DNA from: Microbacterium sp. VKM Ac-2870
Lineage (GTDB): Bacteria > Actinomycetota > Actinomycetes > Actinomycetales > Microbacteriaceae
DNA: 64,000 nt
Direction of reading: 5' to 3'
NCBI RefSeq assembly: GCF_015350795.1
Contig: NZ_JADKSH010000001.1
Location: forward strand, 461-64,460
Below the pieces are notes generated by a model, which worked only from the letters and a program-made list of their open reading frames with translations, was not told the origin of the DNA and did not search any database. A program made the position numbers and the translations under genes. Of the stretch, positions 17,149 to 27,845 are shown piece after piece; position 1 is the first letter of the stretch; each line of letters begins with the position of its first letter.

Positions 17149-17524
17149 CCGACCTGACCAGCCTCAAGTACACCGAAGAGCACGAGTGGGTCGCCCTCGA
17201 GGGCGACATCGCCACGGTCGGGGTGACCGACTATGCCGCCGAGAAGCTGGGTGACGTCGTCTTCGTCGACCTCCCCGCGGTGGGGTCCACCGTGACGGCG
17301 AACACCGTGTGCGGTGAGATCGAGTCGACGAAGTCGGTCGGAGAGCTCTATGCGCCCCTGTCCGGTGAGGTCATCGAGATCAACTCCGCCGTCGTCGACG
17401 ACCCCTCGATCGTCAACAGCGGCGCATTCGACGCAGGCTGGCTCGTGAAGATCCGGGTCGACCCCGCCGAGGTCGACGCTCTGCTCGACCGGGCCGCCTA
17501 TGTCGCGCTCACGGGCGGCGAGGA

Positions 17525-17528
<4 letters not shown>
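17145..17528 (+). CDS. gcvH: glycine cleavage system H protein
   Basis: This 127-residue lipoyl carrier shuttles the aminomethyl group between GcvP, GcvT and the dihydrolipoamide dehydrogenase. The lipoylated lysine is Lys63 in [14 protein letters not shown]. The start [36 protein letters not shown] is canonical. The ATG overlaps the gcvT stop (ATGA), with the ribosome site TCGGAGGA inside the end of gcvT. Its own stop overlaps the GTG of gcvP by four bases. Confidence 0.97.
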
Positions 17529-20395
<2,867 letters not shown>

Positions 20396-20431
20396 CGCGC
20401 TGTCCCTTCCCTAACGCTCTGCCTCTTCGCC

Positions 20432-20487
20432 GAGACACGGCCTGACGCCCGAGACGGCTCTACGTTTCGGCCGCCAGGTCGTGTTTC
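20432..20487. repeat. intergenic palindromic element, copy A
   Basis: An imperfect inverted repeat has a left arm GAGACACGGCCTGACGCCC... (20432-20455) and a right arm ...GCCAGGTCGTGTTTC (20464-20487), with a short loop. It lies between the convergent ends of gcvP and the DUF559 gene, where it could serve as a two-way terminator. Its arms closely resemble those of copy B at 21636-21691. Confidence 0.75.
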
Positions 20488-20556
20488 GGCGGTGGCGGCG
20501 CGCGCCCCGGGTCGGGTGAGGCGCGGCAGGGGGCGAGCGGCTGCGCAGGGGGTGTC

Positions 20557-21534
20557 TCAGCGGCTGCGCGGATTGTGGCGCAGCGTCTGCAGCTGAGCGT
20601 GTTGGCGCGTTCGCAGGCGCGGCACGCCCGACGCTTCCAGATTCCGGTCGAGCGGATGCACCTGCATCACATCTGCCCATTCCCAGCGCGCGACGGTCAG
20701 TCCGTGGCGGCGTAGTCGGTCTTCGCGCCGCTTCTCGGCGACGAGCGCATCGCGGGCAGATGCGGAGGTGTCGAGCCCGTACTTTCCCCACCCATCGGAT
20801 TCACCCACGACGCGCACGCCCGGCCAACAGAAGTCGACGCGGTCGATCCGTCCTTCGAAGCGGAACTCGCGTTGAAGCTCCGGGTCGGCAAACCCGAGCC
20901 AGGAGATCACGGCGCGGCTGACCGACTCACCCGTCGACTCTGCGGCGGGGTCTGCGGCAGTTATGGCCCACCGCAGGCGTCGGATGCCGCGCGGGTCGAC
21001 GGTCCGCTCGCGCACGGCGTCGAGCTCGGCCAGCGTGGTGAGCTGCCCCGACCGCGCCGATATGGCGGCGTCGACTACAGCGAGTCCGAACGCCGGAGGC
21101 AGGAACCGGGCGAGCGCGCACGTCGTCTCGGCGGGCGACACGACGTGCACCGCGCCGAGACAGTCGATCGTGGGCGGCACGAGGCTGGTGTGGTGCAGGA
21201 TGTCGCCGACGCGGTGCGTGCGCTCGGACTGCGTGTCGAAGAGGTGAACATCCTTGGGTTCACCGAAGATCGGCAGCCCGAGAAGCGCCGCCGCCGATTC
21301 GAGACAGAAGATCGCGTCCGGTGACCGCAGTGCGACAGCGTGCACGCGAGCGAGATATCGCTCCCACGGACGAAGTCGCTCCCAGTCCTCGGATGCGGCG
21401 TATACGCCGTGGCGGACCCGACGCAGCGTGGCATCGCGGCGGGGGCGCGACGCGAGGCCATCGTCATCAGCGAGGGTCAACGCGACGGGCGAGCCGAGGG
21501 GATGCCGGATGGCGGGTGTCAGCAGGCTGGTCAC
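20557..21534 (-). CDS. DUF559 / AbiEi-antitoxin-like protein with predicted PD-(D/E)XK nuclease fold
   Basis: The 325-residue protein starts with a winged-helix-like segment ending LRRVRHGVYAASEDW, as in AbiEi-type antitoxin domains. A middle region (FCLESAAALLGLPIFGEP to HVVSPAETTCALARF) is shared by actinobacterial members. The C-terminal third resembles very short patch repair-like DUF559 nucleases: GESVSRAVISWLGF, then GRIDRVDFCWPGVRVVGESDGWGKY with the spaced Asp and Glu, then KRREDRLRRHGLTVARWEWADV. DNA cleavage is possible but unproven. The family is widespread in actinobacteria without known function. The GTG at 21534 lies six bases after GATCGT (complement of 21541-21546), so it may be leaderless. 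Palindromic elements flank both sides. Confidence 0.75.
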   Translation of the reverse strand: MTSLLTPAIRHPLGSPVALTLADDDGLASRPRRDATLRRVRHGVYAASEDWERLRPWERYLARVHAVALRSPDAIFCLESAAALLGLPIFGEPKDVHLFDTQSERTHRVGDILHHTSLVPPTIDCLGAVHVVSPAETTCALARFLPPAFGLAVVDAAISARSGQLTTLAELDAVRERTVDPRGIRRLRWAITAADPAAESTGESVSRAVISWLGFADPELQREFRFEGRIDRVDFCWPGVRVVGESDGWGKYGLDTSASARDALVAEKRREDRLRRHGLTVARWEWADVMQVHPLDRNLEASGVPRLRTRQHAQLQTLRHNPRSR

Positions 21535-21635
21535 CTCTCAACGATCGCCTCGCAGCGGCATCCGCCGCGTTCATCACGTCGCACCTGTGGGCGAATCGCC
21601 CGGTTCGCCCGCTGGGGAGGAGTCGACGCCGCGCT

Positions 21636-21691
21636 GAGACACGACCTGGCGCCCGAAACGCGCGTGTGTCTCGGGCGCCAGGTCGTGTTTC
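21636..21691. repeat. intergenic palindromic element, copy B
   Basis: Two 24-base arms (21636-21659 and 21668-21691) are inverted copies with only two mismatches, around an 8-base loop. The core CGACCTGGCGCCCGA pairs perfectly with TCGGGCGCCAGGTCG. The right arm continues into TTTCGGCGGTGG, as does copy A. It lies between the start of the DUF559 gene and the end of the CPBP gene, both on the minus strand. Confidence 0.85.
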
Positions 21692-21708
21692 GGCGGTGGG
21701 ATGTCGGG

Positions 21709-22497
21709 TCAGGCGAAGACCCCGGGCCACCAGGCGGCGGCGAGGGGGTAGCCGATGAAAGCGATCACGTCGATGGCGGTGTGCGCGACGACGAGGGGCA
21801 TCACTCGTCCCCACCGGTGGTAGACCCAGCCGAACACGATTCCCATCGCGATGTTGCCCGCGATGGGCCCCCAGCCCTGGTAGGCGTGGTACGCGCCGCG
21901 CAGCGCGGCGGTCGACAGGATGATCGTCCACGTACCCCAGCCGAGCCGGCGAAGCCGATCGAACAGGTAGCCGATGAAGATCACTTCCTCGGTGAGCCCC
22001 GCCCGTACCGCCGCGAGCAGCAGCAGCGGGATCGTCCACCAGGATCCATCGAGGGGGGCGGCGTCAACCTGCACCGTGATGCCGAGGGCTCGACCCACGA
22101 CATACAGCCCCAGACCCGGGATTCCGATGACGGCGACGAGCAGCAGGCCCGAACCCAGGTCGCGCCCGAACACCCGGAAGTCCAGACCGATCCGCCGGAA
22201 GGCGGAGCGGCCCGGCTCCCAGAGCAGGTAGATCGCGAGGACGATGGGCGCGAAGGCGAAGAATTGGCTCAGGAACTGGTCGAGCACGTCCCAGAACTGA
22301 GCGGCGTTGGCGCCCGGGTTCAGCGACGTGGACTGGTCGCCGAGCGACTGCTCACGGGTCAGTGCCTGCACGAGCGAGAGCACGGAGTACACGGCCGACC
22401 GTCCCACCGACAGAGCGAGCACAATGCCGACCTCCCACCAGAGTCGGGTGTGCATCCTCCTCATTCTTGGCAGTTCGTCGGTCAGAGAATCGCTCAT
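21709..22497 (-). CDS. CPBP-family intramembrane protease-like protein
   Basis: The 262-residue protein has about seven or eight hydrophobic segments and the CPBP (Abi/CAAX protease-like) signature. Motif 1 is AGLTEEVIFIGYLFDRL, where the paired Glu are kept but the usual Arg of EExxxR is Ile. Motif 2 is in ALRGAYHAYQGWGP, and motif 3 is the HTAIDVIAF helix. Family members cleave prenylated or other membrane peptides, or act in bacteriocin immunity; the role here is unknown. The ATG lies six bases after CAATCT (complement of 22504-22509), suggesting a leaderless mRNA divergent from oppA. Confidence 0.82.
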   Translation of the reverse strand: MSDSLTDELPRMRRMHTRLWWEVGIVLALSVGRSAVYSVLSLVQALTREQSLGDQSTSLNPGANAAQFWDVLDQFLSQFFAFAPIVLAIYLLWEPGRSAFRRIGLDFRVFGRDLGSGLLLVAVIGIPGLGLYVVGRALGITVQVDAAPLDGSWWTIPLLLLAAVRAGLTEEVIFIGYLFDRLRRLGWGTWTIILSTAALRGAYHAYQGWGPIAGNIAMGIVFGWVYHRWGRVMPLVVAHTAIDVIAFIGYPLAAAWWPGVFA

Positions 22498-22561
22498 CTT
22501 GTCAGATTGCCATATGTGCTATGAACTGAGTTAAGGGTCTGTAACGTTTTCCCTAACGGTT

Positions 22562-22589
22562 TTGATCAACGCTGATCAGAACTTATGGT
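22562..22589 (+). promoter_or_regulatory. oppA promoter with overlapping TGATCA dyad
   Basis: A -35 TTGATC (22562-22567), a 16-bp spacer and a -10 TATGGT (22584-22589) lie about 65 bases before the oppA start. The dyad TGATCA-ACGC-TGATCA (22563-22578) covers the -35 and spacer, a typical repressor position. A direct repeat TAACG...TAACG (22542-22546 and 22554-22558) lies just upstream. No regulator gene is adjacent. Confidence 0.5.
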
Positions 22590-22654
22590 TTCGGTATCCG
22601 CGCCATGGGGGTTTTCTGCCCGCCCGCGCATCCATCCCTTACACAGGAGGAAAA

Positions 22655-24442
22655 TTGAAGAAGTCACGCTGGGGAGCTCTTGCTGCGGTCACCGCGGCCG
22701 GCGCCCTCGCCCTGACGGGCTGCACGGCCAGCGGCGGCGGCAACGCCACCAACGCTGCGCCGACCGGCGGCACCGTCACCATGGCCATCGTGAACGACCT
22801 GACGTCGCTGAACAGCAACACGCCGCAGGGCAACCTCGACACGAACGGGCAGTACGCCTACCTGACCACGGGCGGTTTCCTCTACCCCGACAACAGCTTC
22901 AACGTCGTCAAGGACGACTCGTTCGGCACGTACGAGAAGACCTCGGACGACCCGCTGACCGTCAAGTACACGCTCAAGAAGGACCTCAAGTGGTCCGACG
23001 GTGAGCCGATCACCGCCGACGACATGGTGCTCGCGTGGGCGATCGCCTCGGGTCACTACGACGACGCGACCACCGACGCTGACGGCAACGTCACGACCGG
23101 CACGCAGTACTTCCAGATCGCCGGTTCGACCGCAGGCATCAACTCGACCGACTTCCCGGTCGTCGGTGATGACAACACCTCGATCACCCTCAAGTACGCC
23201 GAGCCTTACGTGGACTGGGACATCATCAGCCCGCTCGCACAGCCCGCGCACGTCGTCGCGAAGAAGGCCGGCCTGTCCAGCGCCGCCGACCTCACCAAGC
23301 TGCTCCAGGGTCTGCCGAAGGGCGACCCGAAGGCTCCCGTTGCCGTCAACGAGACGCTGAAGAAGGCTGCGGACTTCGTCAACACGGGCTACGACATCAC
23401 GTCGTTCCCGACGGACAAGGACCTGCTGGTCACGTCCGGCCCGTGGATGCTGTCCGCGTGGACGCCCGGCCAGTCGCTCACCTTCGAGCACAACCCGAAC
23501 TACAAGGGCAACCTCGCCCCGAAGATCGACAAGCTCGTCATGCGTGTGATCGGCGACGCCGCCGCGCAGGTGACCGCGCTGCAGAACGGTGAGGTCGACC
23601 TGGTCTACCCGCAGGCATCTGCCGACACCAAGAAGTCCCTCGAGGCCGTTTCCGGCGCCCAGGTCATCACCGGTGACCAGGTTTCCTACGACCACCTCGA
23701 CCTGAACTTCGGTTCGGACGTCTTCAAGGACGCGAACGTTCGCGAAGCGTTCCTGCTGACCATTCCTCGCCAGCAGATCCTCGATGCGATCGTCACGCCG
23801 GTCAACCCCGACGCCAAGGTCCTCGACTCGCAGCTGTGGCTGCCGAGCCAGTCGGACTACGCGAACACGATCAAGCAGAACGGTTCGGACAAGTACGACC
23901 CGTCGAAGCTGGATGACAACATCGCCAAGGCCAAGGAACTCCTCGCAGGCAAGACGCCGACCGTGAAGATCCTCTACAACACCAAGAACCCGAACCGCGT
24001 GGACGAGTTCCAGGCGATCCAGTCCTCGGCGGCAAAGGCCGGTTTCCAGGTCGTGGACGGCGGTGACCCCAAGTGGTCCACGCTCCTGTCCGCGGGCAAC
24101 TACGACGCGTCGCTGTTCGGCTGGATCTCGGCCGGCATCGGCACCGCGCAGATCCCGCAGCTGTTCGCGTCGGACGGCGGTGGCAACTACAACAAGTTCA
24201 CCGCGGCCAACGACGATGCTGTGGCGACGCAGACCACCGTCGACAAGAGCAAGCTGACCGACCTCATGCTGTCGATCGACAAGACCGCCTTCACCGAGGG
24301 CTACGGTCTGCCGCTCTTCCAGGCTCCTGGCATCTACGGCGTCTCCAGCAAGCTGGACGGCGTGAAGTACATGGGCAACCAGACCGGTCCGGTCTGGAAC
24401 AACTGGGAGTGGTCCGTCAAGCAGAGCACCAACACCAAGTAA
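22655..24442 (+). CDS. oppA: peptide ABC transporter substrate-binding lipoprotein
   Basis: From the TTG at 22655 this is a 595-residue family 5 solute-binding protein. The N-terminus is a lipoprotein signal: KKSR, a hydrophobic stretch, and lipobox LALTGC, then a Gly/Ser/Asn-rich tether. The mature domain has EKTSDDPLTVKYTLKKDLKWSDGEPITADDMVLAW and later DVREAFLLTIPRQQI-like sequence of this family. It would capture oligopeptides outside the membrane for OppBC. The start is fixed by the strong ribosome site AGGAGG (22645-22650), five bases from TTG. Strongly biased codon use (AAG, AAC, GAC, GTC) suggests high expression. A hairpin follows the stop. Confidence 0.92.
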   Translation: MKKSRWGALAAVTAAGALALTGCTASGGGNATNAAPTGGTVTMAIVNDLTSLNSNTPQGNLDTNGQYAYLTTGGFLYPDNSFNVVKDDSFGTYEKTSDDPLTVKYTLKKDLKWSDGEPITADDMVLAWAIASGHYDDATTDADGNVTTGTQYFQIAGSTAGINSTDFPVVGDDNTSITLKYAEPYVDWDIISPLAQPAHVVAKKAGLSSAADLTKLLQGLPKGDPKAPVAVNETLKKAADFVNTGYDITSFPTDKDLLVTSGPWMLSAWTPGQSLTFEHNPNYKGNLAPKIDKLVMRVIGDAAAQVTALQNGEVDLVYPQASADTKKSLEAVSGAQVITGDQVSYDHLDLNFGSDVFKDANVREAFLLTIPRQQILDAIVTPVNPDAKVLDSQLWLPSQSDYANTIKQNGSDKYDPSKLDDNIAKAKELLAGKTPTVKILYNTKNPNRVDEFQAIQSSAAKAGFQVVDGGDPKWSTLLSAGNYDASLFGWISAGIGTAQIPQLFASDGGGNYNKFTAANDDAVATQTTVDKSKLTDLMLSIDKTAFTEGYGLPLFQAPGIYGVSSKLDGVKYMGNQTGPVWNNWEWSVKQSTNTK

Positions 24443-24449
24443 CACCCAC

Positions 24450-24493
24450 GCCAGGGTGGCGTCTACGGTAGATCCCGAAGGCGCCACCCTGGC
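24450..24493 (+). terminator. hairpin between oppA and oppB
   Basis: GCCAGGGTGGCG (24450-24461) pairs perfectly with CGCCACCCTGGC (24482-24493) around a 20-base loop, eight bases after the oppA stop. There is no long T-run. In binding-protein operons such hairpins partly stop transcription and protect the oppA mRNA 3' end, giving more binding protein than permease. That role is inferred here. Confidence 0.7.
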
Positions 24494-24569
24494 CCCTGTC
24501 TGTCAACCGATGGGACGGGCGATCGCAACCCGATGCCGCCGTCCCTTCGCCCGTCGAAGTGAGTGACCT

Positions 24570-26105
24570 TTGGTCGGTTTCATCCTCCGCAGGGTCGGGG
24601 TATCGATCCTCATCCTGCTTGCGGCATCCTTCGTGATGTTCAACCTCGTAGCACTGTCCACAGACCCGCTCGAGGATCTGCGTAGCTCCAACAACCCGAA
24701 CAAGCAGCAGCTGATCGAGGCACGCATCCAGCTCGCCAACCTCGATGTCGCTCCGCCGCTGCGTTGGGCGATGTGGGTGGGCGGTGCGGCGAAGTGCCTC
24801 ATCCCGTTCGCCAACGCCTGCAACCTGGGCACCACATTCCAGGGCGCGCCCGTGACCGAGGTGCTGCCCATCGCCATGGTCTCCACTGTTCAGATGGTCA
24901 CGGCGGCGTTGCTGCTGGCCATCCTGTTCGGCATCTCGACCGGCATCCTCTCGGCTCTTCGTGAGAACAGCGGCTTCGACGTGTCGTTCACTGTCCTCAG
25001 CCTGTTCCTCTACTCGCTGCCGTCCTTCCTCGCGGCAGCTCTGCTGAAGAACTTCGTCGCGATCGGCTTCAACGACTTCCTCCAAGATCCCCTGATCCCG
25101 ATCGTCGTGGCGATCATCGTCGGGATCGTGGTGGCACTCATCGTCCAGGCCGTCGTCGGCGGCGATGCTCGGCGCCGGTTGACCTCCGGAGGTACCAGCT
25201 TCGTCCTCACCGCCGGCCTTCTGATCTACATGAGCGCGACCGGCTGGTTCCTCACTCCCGGCTTCGGCCCGGTCGGCGTCATCCTGCTCTCTGCGGGGGC
25301 CGCCCTCGGTGTCACGGTGCTCATCGCCGGTCTGCAGCAGCGTCGGGCCCTCCTGACAGCCGGCATCGTCGCCGTCATCGGCATCGTGTGCTATTTCGCC
25401 CTCCAGGGTCTGTTGGACGTCTCGACGTTCTGGACGATCGCCATCCTGTTCCTCATCGCTCTGGCTGTGGGGCTGGCGGCCGGCTACCTCGTCGGTGGCG
25501 ACGACCGGTCCCAGAACATGCGCATCGGCATCCTCGTCGCGGTGATCGTCAGCATCATCATTCTGATCGACCGCTTCATGCAGTCGTTCCCCGGCTACAT
25601 GGATGACATGAACGGCCGACCGATCGCGACGGTCGGATCCTCGACGCCCGGATACGACCCCGGCAACATGTGGCGGGTCGGCCTGGACGTCTTCTTCCAC
25701 CTGCTGCTGCCGACGATCTCGCTGCTGACGATCTCGTTCGCGGGCTACACCCGCTACGCTCGCGCCGGCATGATCGAGGTGCTCAGCCAGGATTACGTCC
25801 GCACGGCGCGTGCCAAGGGCATGCCTGAGCGTGTCGTCGTGGTCCGCCACGCCTTCCGCAACGTGCTCATCCCGATCACCACGCTGGTGGCGACCGACCT
25901 GGGCGGCCTTCTGGGTGGAGCGATCATCACGGAGTTCATCTTCGCCATCCCCGGTATGGGCGCCCTGTTCCAACGCTCGCTCGGACCAGGTGACCTCTAT
26001 CCGGTGATGGGGTACTTCATCGTCATCGCCTTCATGGCCATCCTGTTCAACTTCCTTGCCGATCTCGCATACGCGGCACTCGACCCGAGAGTGAGGGTCC
26101 GCTGA
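24570..26105 (+). CDS. oppB: peptide ABC transporter permease, enlarged OppB/DppB
   Basis: A 511-residue permease starts at TTG 24570. The front (about 1-165: RRVGVSILILLAASFVMFNL, then TVQMVTAALLLAILFGISTGILSALREN) and the back (about 370-511: LLPTISLLTISFAGYTRYARAGMIEVLSQDYVRTARAKGMPERVVVVRHAFRNVLIPITT, the EAA loop, then the last helices) are standard OppB. Normal family length is about 310-330. The surplus is an inserted region of about 175 residues (roughly 170-345) with around six extra hydrophobic segments between the usual TM4 and TM5 regions. An even number keeps the topology. It shares one base with oppC (TGATG). Confidence 0.88.
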   Translation: MVGFILRRVGVSILILLAASFVMFNLVALSTDPLEDLRSSNNPNKQQLIEARIQLANLDVAPPLRWAMWVGGAAKCLIPFANACNLGTTFQGAPVTEVLPIAMVSTVQMVTAALLLAILFGISTGILSALRENSGFDVSFTVLSLFLYSLPSFLAAALLKNFVAIGFNDFLQDPLIPIVVAIIVGIVVALIVQAVVGGDARRRLTSGGTSFVLTAGLLIYMSATGWFLTPGFGPVGVILLSAGAALGVTVLIAGLQQRRALLTAGIVAVIGIVCYFALQGLLDVSTFWTIAILFLIALAVGLAAGYLVGGDDRSQNMRIGILVAVIVSIIILIDRFMQSFPGYMDDMNGRPIATVGSSTPGYDPGNMWRVGLDVFFHLLLPTISLLTISFAGYTRYARAGMIEVLSQDYVRTARAKGMPERVVVVRHAFRNVLIPITTLVATDLGGLLGGAIITEFIFAIPGMGALFQRSLGPGDLYPVMGYFIVIAFMAILFNFLADLAYAALDPRVRVR

Positions 26106-27163
26106 TGTCCAGCACCATCTCCGAAACCCCCGGCGACGTCGAGGAGCGCTCGGTCAGCCAGAGCCGCATCATCTGGCGACGGTTCCTCTCGCAGAAGGTC
26201 GGCTTCATCGCCGCCATCGTCCTGCTCGCCATCGTGGCCTTCGCGACCAGTGCCGTCGGCCTCGGTCCGATTCCCGGCTGGTGGAAGTACAACTGGTACG
26301 ACCTGTCGAACAGCGTCAATGGCGGCGAGCCGACTTTCAGCCTGTTCCCGTTCTCGCTCGGCGACCACCCGTTCGGGCAGGACCGTATCGGCCGCGACTA
26401 CTTCGCCATGACCATGCGGGGTATTCAGAACTCGTTCGTGGCCATGGTGCTCATCACCGGCATCGCTCTCGTGGTCGGCGTGACCGTCGGTGCCATCGCC
26501 GGCTACTTCCGAGGCTGGGTGGACGCCGTCCTCATGCGCCTCACCGACGTGTTCATCGTCATCCCCGCAATCGTCATCGCCGCGGTCGTCGGTAACTGGG
26601 CCGGCGCGGTCGGCGTCTGGGTGCTGGGTTCGATGCTCGGCTTCTTCAGCTGGATGGTCATCGCCCGTCTCGTGCGTGGCGAGTTCCTGTCGCTTCGCGA
26701 GCGTGAGTTCGTCGAGGCGGCACGCGTCGCAGGTGCATCGGACGCGCGCATCATCTTCCGTCACATCCTGCCGAACGCGACCGGCGTCATCATCGTGTCG
26801 GGCTCGCTGCTGGCGGCCGGTGCGATCCTCCTCGAAGCGGCCATCTCCCTGCTCGGCTACGGCATCCGCTCGCCTGATGTCTCGCTGGGTCTGCTCATCG
26901 GCGTCAACCAGTCGGCGTTCACGGTGCGTCCGTGGCTGTTCTGGTGGCCGGCGCTGTTCATCGTCATGCTCGCCCTCTCGGCGAACATCTTCGGCGACGC
27001 GCTGCGCGAGGCGTTCGACCCGCGCAGCCGCCGGTTCTCCCGCCGTCGCACGAAGGACCGGGCGGCGGGCATCGAGCCCGACGTCGCACCTCCGACATCG
27101 TTGATGGATGCCGCGGCTCAGAACCCTCGCACCGGTACGCCGACCCTGCAGGATCCGGAGTAA
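26105..27163 (+). CDS. oppC: peptide ABC transporter permease OppC/DppC
   Basis: The 352-residue protein pairs with OppB to form the membrane channel. It has the OppC N-terminal segment (RIIWRRFLSQKVGFIAAIVLLAIVAFA), a DHPFGQDRIGRDYFAMTMRG motif before the core, and the EAA loop EREFVEAARVAGASDARIIFRHILPNATGVIIV that contacts the ATPase. The C-terminal LSANIFGDALREAFDPRSRR is canonical. Compared with many OppC proteins it has an extra stretch between TM1 and the DHPFGQD motif (YNWYDLSNSVNGGEPTFSLF) and a ~35-residue polar tail. The ATG overlaps the oppB stop. Confidence 0.93.
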   Translation: MSSTISETPGDVEERSVSQSRIIWRRFLSQKVGFIAAIVLLAIVAFATSAVGLGPIPGWWKYNWYDLSNSVNGGEPTFSLFPFSLGDHPFGQDRIGRDYFAMTMRGIQNSFVAMVLITGIALVVGVTVGAIAGYFRGWVDAVLMRLTDVFIVIPAIVIAAVVGNWAGAVGVWVLGSMLGFFSWMVIARLVRGEFLSLREREFVEAARVAGASDARIIFRHILPNATGVIIVSGSLLAAGAILLEAAISLLGYGIRSPDVSLGLLIGVNQSAFTVRPWLFWWPALFIVMLALSANIFGDALREAFDPRSRRFSRRRTKDRAAGIEPDVAPPTSLMDAAAQNPRTGTPTLQDPE

Positions 27164-27174
27164 ACCGGATGCTG

Positions 27175-27783
27175 TCAGAGGTTCAGCAGCGCCGGGAACG
27201 TCGCGGCGGCCAGCAGCAGGGTCAGCGCGATCGCGCCGACGTGAACGCGGATGCGGGCACGGTCAGCGGCGGCGCGGCCGAGCGGAATCAGTTCGCGCTC
27301 GACGAGGTCGCGCCACACACCGCGAACGATGTACGCCGCGTCACCCGAATCGGTGCCGAGCGCGTCGGATTTGCGGAGCGCACCGCCCTCCTGGCTCGGG
27401 CCGAGGCTGTCACGACCACCGTGCGGCAGGGTCATCGCGCCGGCGGCCGGGGCGGCCGAGGAACGGAAGCGGCGGCGAGGTGTGACGACGGTCAGCGCGA
27501 ATCGCGTATCGATGTCGACGACCATCGTCCACGGCACCACGACGGTCGCGTAGGGGTTGACGAGCGTGATGGCGGCGTCATCCCAGTGGATGCGCGGGCG
27601 CCAGAACAGTTCGCCGACCAGTGCCGCCAACAAGGCCAACGGCACCAGACCCCACAGCTGCTGAGGCGCGCGCGCCGCGCTCAGAGCCACGACCAGAGCC
27701 GCGCCCCCCGCTACGCACACCCACGCACCGATGGAGATCACGGTGTTGGTGGTCGAACGATAGTGGCGAACGTCATCCGTCAT
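27175..27783 (-). CDS. PH-domain membrane protein
   Basis: From the ATG at 27783 this is 202 residues. Two adjacent hydrophobic segments (about 14-36 and 40-58) precede a beta-rich region with the WRPRIHWDDAAITLVNPYATVVVPWTMVVDIDTRFALTVVT pattern of the bacterial PH-like domain (PH_6 type, as in mycobacterial low-molecular-weight antigen 6). The C-terminus ends in a hydrophobic segment (VHVGAIALTLLLAAATFPALL). Function is unknown. A longer frame to 27885 exists, but GACGAT (complement of 27790-27795) lies six bases before ATG 27783, fitting a leaderless start. It sits antisense between oppC and oppDF. Confidence 0.75.
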   Translation of the reverse strand: MTDDVRHYRSTTNTVISIGAWVCVAGGAALVVALSAARAPQQLWGLVPLALLAALVGELFWRPRIHWDDAAITLVNPYATVVVPWTMVVDIDTRFALTVVTPRRRFRSSAAPAAGAMTLPHGGRDSLGPSQEGGALRKSDALGTDSGDAAYIVRGVWRDLVERELIPLGRAAADRARIRVHVGAIALTLLLAAATFPALLNL

Positions 27784-27845
27784 TACCCCATCGTCGCACT
27801 CCGGACCACGAGTCCGATCGCACGCACAACAGAAGGAACCCGCCG

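Noticed and set aside
20432..21691. A composite transposon formed by the two palindromes
   Set aside because: There is no transposase, no terminal target duplication I can see, and the palindromes are internally symmetric rather than being a pair of terminal inverted repeats. Kept only as a finding to test.
24417..25973. 518-residue minus-strand frame over the oppB insertion
   Set aside because: It made me ask whether the insertion was a separate antisense gene, but the composition (Asp, His, Glu, Gln runs) is that of a shadow and the plus-frame hydrophobic periodicity is good.
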